NCBI GenBank assembly: GCA_031263155.1
Contig: JAISGK010000081.1
Span: 1 to 64,000, forward strand
Length of the DNA stretch: 64,000 nt
DNA from: Clostridiales bacterium
Lineage (GTDB): Bacteria > Bacillota > Clostridia > Lachnospirales > WQUN01
Direction: 5' to 3'
Of the stretch, positions 60,826 through 64,000 are shown one piece after another. Position 1 is the first letter of the stretch. The number at the start of each line of letters is the position of its first letter. Under the pieces are notes generated by a model. It searched no databases. It worked only from the letters and a program-made list of their open reading frames with translations, and was not told the DNA's origin. The translations under genes and the position numbers were made by a program.

Positions 60826-60854
60826 TTGCCTAAGATAGAAATGTATTATATTAT
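60826..60854 (+). promoter_or_regulatory. Promoter of the S41-like gene
   Basis: TTGCCT (60826-60831), 17-bp spacer, TATTAT (60849-60854). Its -10 overlaps the smpB -10 (60845-60850). Confidence 0.6.
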
Positions 60855-60873
60855 ATATCCAAAATGATGTCAA
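60845..60873 (-). promoter_or_regulatory. smpB promoter
   Basis: On the minus strand TTGACA (60868-60873), 17-bp spacer, TATAAT (60845-60850). Confidence 0.85.
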
Positions 60874-60915
60874 TCATGAATAACGGGATAACGGGAATGT
60901 CACGGAGGAATTTTT

Positions 60916-61818
60916 ATGAACGTACCACGCTGGCGGTATCGCCTTTTTAAATACGGTTTTTTTGTGTTTGCCGCAATGTTTGCCGTAATGCTCGCTTATA
61001 ATTATAACTACACCATTTTTAAATTTCTTATCAGCAGCAATTATATATTCGAAGACTCGCTGAAAAGCCTGTATGTTGAAACGCTGAGCGAAGAAAATGT
61101 AAAGGGCCTGGGGCAAAATTTTGATCATTTTGTCGTATCTGCCGTCACAGAGAAAATACGCGCGTATAACGGCGATAGATACACATATCTGTACACCCCT
61201 CAAACCTACACGTTGAGCAAAGAGATGGAAAAAGCCGACGCGGAGGAGGCGCGGATCGAACAACTTACCGATAACACGGTATACATGCTGCTGCCCAACA
61301 TCTCATCGGGCACAAAGGATTTTGTGGTTTCCAAAAAGTCAGAACTCGCAAAGTATAAAAACCTGGTGATAGACTTGCGCGGCAATTATGGCGGCATGTT
61401 GATGGACGCCTATACCATGGCGGAGCTGTTTACCGCTCGTGGCGACGTGCTGGGGTACGAAAAAATGCGCCTGCCTTTTTTGACCCATGCGGTCAAGTCG
61501 GGCAACGGCGCGTATTTTGATTTCGAGCGCATCATAATCTTGCAAGACGCTAACACGGCAAGCGCGGCTGAAAGCATTATCAGCGCCTTAAAGGGCAATC
61601 TGGGCAATGTGACGCTTATGGGGCAAAAATCTTTTGGCAAGGGCATAGGGCAGGTAACTGTGCCGCTAACCGGTGGTTTTGCCGTAAAGGCTACGGTGTT
61701 GATTCTTGCCGGCCCCGACGATGTTTCCATACACGGCCAGGGTATCGAACCGGATGTGTTTGTTGACGGCGAAAATATTATTTCCGCCGCGCTAGAGGTT
61801 TTAGGCGACAACAAATAA
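60916..61818 (+). CDS. S41-family peptidase-like protein without PDZ domain
   Basis: The 300-aa protein has an N-terminal membrane anchor (YGFFVFAAMFAVMLAYN) followed by an S41 core: VIDLRGNYGGMLMDA, nucleophile serine in NTASAAESIISAL and lysine in GQKSFGKGIGQVTVPLTGG. Compared with the CtpA-type protease at 37940-39235 it lacks a PDZ domain and has a shorter lumen region. It should act outside the membrane. CGGAGG precedes the ATG. The promoter overlaps that of smpB, so the two may compete. Target unknown. Confidence 0.87.
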   Translation: MNVPRWRYRLFKYGFFVFAAMFAVMLAYNYNYTIFKFLISSNYIFEDSLKSLYVETLSEENVKGLGQNFDHFVVSAVTEKIRAYNGDRYTYLYTPQTYTLSKEMEKADAEEARIEQLTDNTVYMLLPNISSGTKDFVVSKKSELAKYKNLVIDLRGNYGGMLMDAYTMAELFTARGDVLGYEKMRLPFLTHAVKSGNGAYFDFERIIILQDANTASAAESIISALKGNLGNVTLMGQKSFGKGIGQVTVPLTGGFAVKATVLILAGPDDVSIHGQGIEPDVFVDGENIISAALEVLGDNK

Positions 61819-61836
61819 CAAATAGCAGACAAAATA

Positions 61837-64000
61837 TCACCACTCCAGCGTAAGCTGATTTGTTTCGGGTATCCCCTTAAGCACGCCGTTTTTGCGCAAC
61901 AGCTCCAATACCGTTTTATTTGTTTTTGTGCGCTCGCGAAAGTCGTCAACGGTAAAAAATTCTCTATCATTGCGGGCGTCTACGATACTTTGCGCAGCAG
62001 ACAGGCCCAAGCCCTGTATGGCGCATAGCGGAGGCATAAGCCCCTGCTGGGTCACCAAAAATTCATCCACACTTGCCTTATAGATATCCAACGGGCAAAA
62101 CTTAAGTCCGCGCGCGTACATCTCGTTAACCAATTCCATTATGGATATTTTATTCTTGTCCTTGGCGCTCAAGTCTTTTTGCTCGCTCAACTCACGCATG
62201 GAAGACAAAAGACTCTCGCGCCCCTTGCACATCTCTATATCAAAATCCGTCGCCTTCACAGAAAAGCTGGCGGCGTAAAAGCTGTACGGATAGTACACCT
62301 TGTAATACCCAATGCGCACAGTCATCATAACATACGCGACCGCGTGACCTTTTGGAAATAGGTACTTTATTTTGTTGCAACTGTCTATGTACCACTCTGG
62401 CACACCGGCGTCCAACATCTTTTCTACTTCGTCGTTGGTAAGCCCCTTGCCTTTGCGCACGTTCTCCATTATTTTAAACGCGGCTTTCTTCTCGACGCCC
62501 TGCCGTATTAAAAACAGCATGATGTCGTCGCGGCTGGGGATAATCTCCTTAAGCGTGGCCAAGCCATCCCTTATCAGGTCGGCGGCGTTATTTATCCACA
62601 CGTCTGTGCCGTGCGACAGGCCCGATATACGCACCAGTTCGGCAAAACTTGCCGGCATTGTATCCAGCAGCATCTGGCGCACAAATTGCGTGCCAAACTC
62701 TGGCAATCCAAGCGAACCGGTTTGGCAGGCTATGTCTCTGGCGGTTACGCCCAACGCGTCTGGCGAGGTAAATAGGCTTAGCGCTTTAGGATCGTTTAAC
62801 GGAACATCCAAGGGGTTAACCCCTGTTATGTCGTGCAGCATACGAACGATGGTCGGCACGTCGTGCCCAAGCAGGTCCAGCTTTAGCAATCGCCCGCTTA
62901 TCGAATGATAATCAAAATGCGTCGTCACCACGTCACTGGAAGAATCATTGGCTGGCCGTTGCACGGGGCAAAACTCGTATATGCTATGCCCGCGAGGTAA
63001 AACCATAATGCCGCCGGGGTGCTGGCCCGTCGTGCGCTTAATGCCGGTAAGCCCCATCTTTAACCGGTTTATCTCCGCCTGACGGGGCATTGGGGCGGGT
63101 TCTTCAGACTGATTGGCCTTGCCCTCGAAATATTTAATCACATATCCGTAGGCAGTTTTGTCGGCCAGCGTTGCTATCGTGCCCGCTTTAAACACATTGC
63201 CCGCTCCAAATAATTCTTCACAGTAGGCGTGGGCCTTAAGTTGATACTTGCCAGAAAAATTGAGGTCTATGTCAGGCTCTTTATCGCCGTCAAAACCAAG
63301 GAAGGTTTCAAACGGGATATCATGCCCCTCGCCCTTAAGCTGCGCGCCACAATGGGGGCACAATTTACCCGGCATGTCGCAGCCCGATCCGCCAGCGTAG
63401 GCCAGCACCGCCGGGGTGTCAAATTCAGAATATTGGCAGTGTGGGCACAGATAGTGCGGCGGCAATGGGTTTACCTCCGTTATGCCCGCCATGGTCGCCA
63501 CGAGCGACGACCCGACCGACCCGCGCGATCCTACCGAATATCCATCGTCGTTGGATTTTTGAACCAGCTTTTGCGCGATCATGTACATCACCGAAAAGCC
63601 GTTTTTGATAATGCTTTCCAGCTCCCGCGTTAACCTGTTTCGCACTGCTTCCGGCAAGGGATCGCCATATATATTTCTCGCGCGCGACCACACTATCTCT
63701 TTCAGAGTGTCTTCCGCGCCGTCTATCTTCGGCGGAAAGGTTTCGTCTGGTATGGGCTTTATCCTCTCGATATTGTCTGCTATGGCGCGGGGATTGGTTA
63801 CGACGGCTTCATACGCCAATTCGGCCCCAAGGTAAGAAAACTCGGTTAACATCTCTTCCGTGGTGCGCAGATACAGCGGCGGCTGACGCTCTGCGTCCTT
63901 ATAACCGTCGCCCGCCATAATGATACGCCTGTACACCTCGTCGTCAGGGTCCATAAAGTGTACGTCGCAGGTCGCTACAACAGGTTTGTTATATTGCCGC
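61837..64000 (-). CDS. polC: PolC-type DNA polymerase III alpha subunit (partial)
   Basis: This is the C-terminal half of the Gram-positive replicative polymerase; the frame runs off the window edge at 64000 (the first ATG at 63954 is internal, preceded in frame by [10 protein letters not shown]). Visible features are the [19 protein letters not shown] catalytic block, the PolC zinc finger CPHCQYSE with [11 protein letters not shown], metal-binding [27 protein letters not shown] and a C-terminal helix-hairpin-helix-containing region. The N-terminal OB, PHP and proofreading exonuclease parts would lie outside the window. Its stop lies 18 nt from the convergent S41-like gene. Confidence 0.96.
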   Translation of the reverse strand, partial: RQYNKPVVATCDVHFMDPDDEVYRRIIMAGDGYKDAERQPPLYLRTTEEMLTEFSYLGAELAYEAVVTNPRAIADNIERIKPIPDETFPPKIDGAEDTLKEIVWSRARNIYGDPLPEAVRNRLTRELESIIKNGFSVMYMIAQKLVQKSNDDGYSVGSRGSVGSSLVATMAGITEVNPLPPHYLCPHCQYSEFDTPAVLAYAGGSGCDMPGKLCPHCGAQLKGEGHDIPFETFLGFDGDKEPDIDLNFSGKYQLKAHAYCEELFGAGNVFKAGTIATLADKTAYGYVIKYFEGKANQSEEPAPMPRQAEINRLKMGLTGIKRTTGQHPGGIMVLPRGHSIYEFCPVQRPANDSSSDVVTTHFDYHSISGRLLKLDLLGHDVPTIVRMLHDITGVNPLDVPLNDPKALSLFTSPDALGVTARDIACQTGSLGLPEFGTQFVRQMLLDTMPASFAELVRISGLSHGTDVWINNAADLIRDGLATLKEIIPSRDDIMLFLIRQGVEKKAAFKIMENVRKGKGLTNDEVEKMLDAGVPEWYIDSCNKIKYLFPKGHAVAYVMMTVRIGYYKVYYPYSFYAASFSVKATDFDIEMCKGRESLLSSMRELSEQKDLSAKDKNKISIMELVNEMYARGLKFCPLDIYKASVDEFLVTQQGLMPPLCAIQGLGLSAAQSIVDARNDREFFTVDDFRERTKTNKTVLELLRKNGVLKGIPETNQLTLEW

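Overview
This window looks like part of the chromosome of an endospore-forming or formerly spore-forming Clostridia-type Bacillota. The evidence is a Spo0A master regulator, a Gram-positive PolC-type DNA polymerase III alpha subunit, S-layer-homology surface proteins, and AGGAGG-type ribosome binding sites with frequent TTG and GTG starts. No tRNA or the tmRNA encodes its 3' CCA. Most of the DNA is ordinary chromosome. No phage, insertion sequence, integrase or CRISPR array was seen.

Layout. 1-12 kb: an RsmC-like methyltransferase with a possible Cys-rich small gene behind it, thpR, a copper-amine-oxidase-N-like secreted protein, tRNA-Gly(CCC), a lipoprotein M1 peptidase overlapping a flavodoxin-SCP2 fusion, spo0A, rpsT (TTG start), a ferredoxin-tailed aldo/keto reductase, tRNA-Met, cysK, a small lipoprotein and a GDPD-like phosphodiesterase. 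12-28.7 kb: one continuous minus-strand gene train that starts at a sigma-A-like promoter with a phosphohexomutase, pyrC and pyrF, then runs into seven tightly packed genes encoding Hsp70-family proteins and partners. 29-42 kb: a flavin split-barrel protein, a secreted M16 peptidase, a sialate O-acetylesterase-like esterase, rpsF-ssb-rpsR, a GH13 amylase, a CtpA-type protease, an SLH-GH18 protein and manA. 42-47.4 kb: a three-gene Shango-type anti-phage cassette (TerB-N/TerB-C protein, P-loop ATPase, Lhr-like helicase) with its own divergent promoter. 47.5-56 kb: DAHP synthase, a thioredoxin/CcdA-like redox operon, a GT4 glycosyltransferase, a UvrD-like helicase overlapping a prepilin gene, a PilX-like protein, a GNAT enzyme and tRNA-Trp. 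56-64 kb: an ABC transporter with a two-component system, ssrA and smpB, a PDZ-less S41 protein, and the 3' part of polC running off the window.

The most unusual region is 12.1-24.8 kb. In transcription order it encodes a large repeat-like helical protein (893 aa), a lid-less Hsp70, a 605-aa protein ending in a GrpE-like beta-wing, an Hsp70 homologue whose phosphate-binding motifs are destroyed, an intact Hsp70, an Hsp70 fused to a von Willebrand A domain with a MIDAS motif, and a TPR protein. No J-domain protein is present. I read this as a self-contained, specialised chaperone machine: two conventional lid-less ATPases, one pseudo-ATPase, one metal-dependent adhesion/assembly domain, a built-in exchange factor and two repeat scaffolds. 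I know of no experimental description of such a machine; the function is unassigned.

The second notable system is the Shango-type cassette, a known defence family. It sits between ordinary metabolic genes rather than in an obvious mobile island. Smaller points of interest include an ssrA tag that appears to end LQAA rather than ALAA, overlapping divergent smpB/S41 promoters, a ribosome-binding site trapped in a hairpin ahead of the redox operon, and several operator-like repeats.
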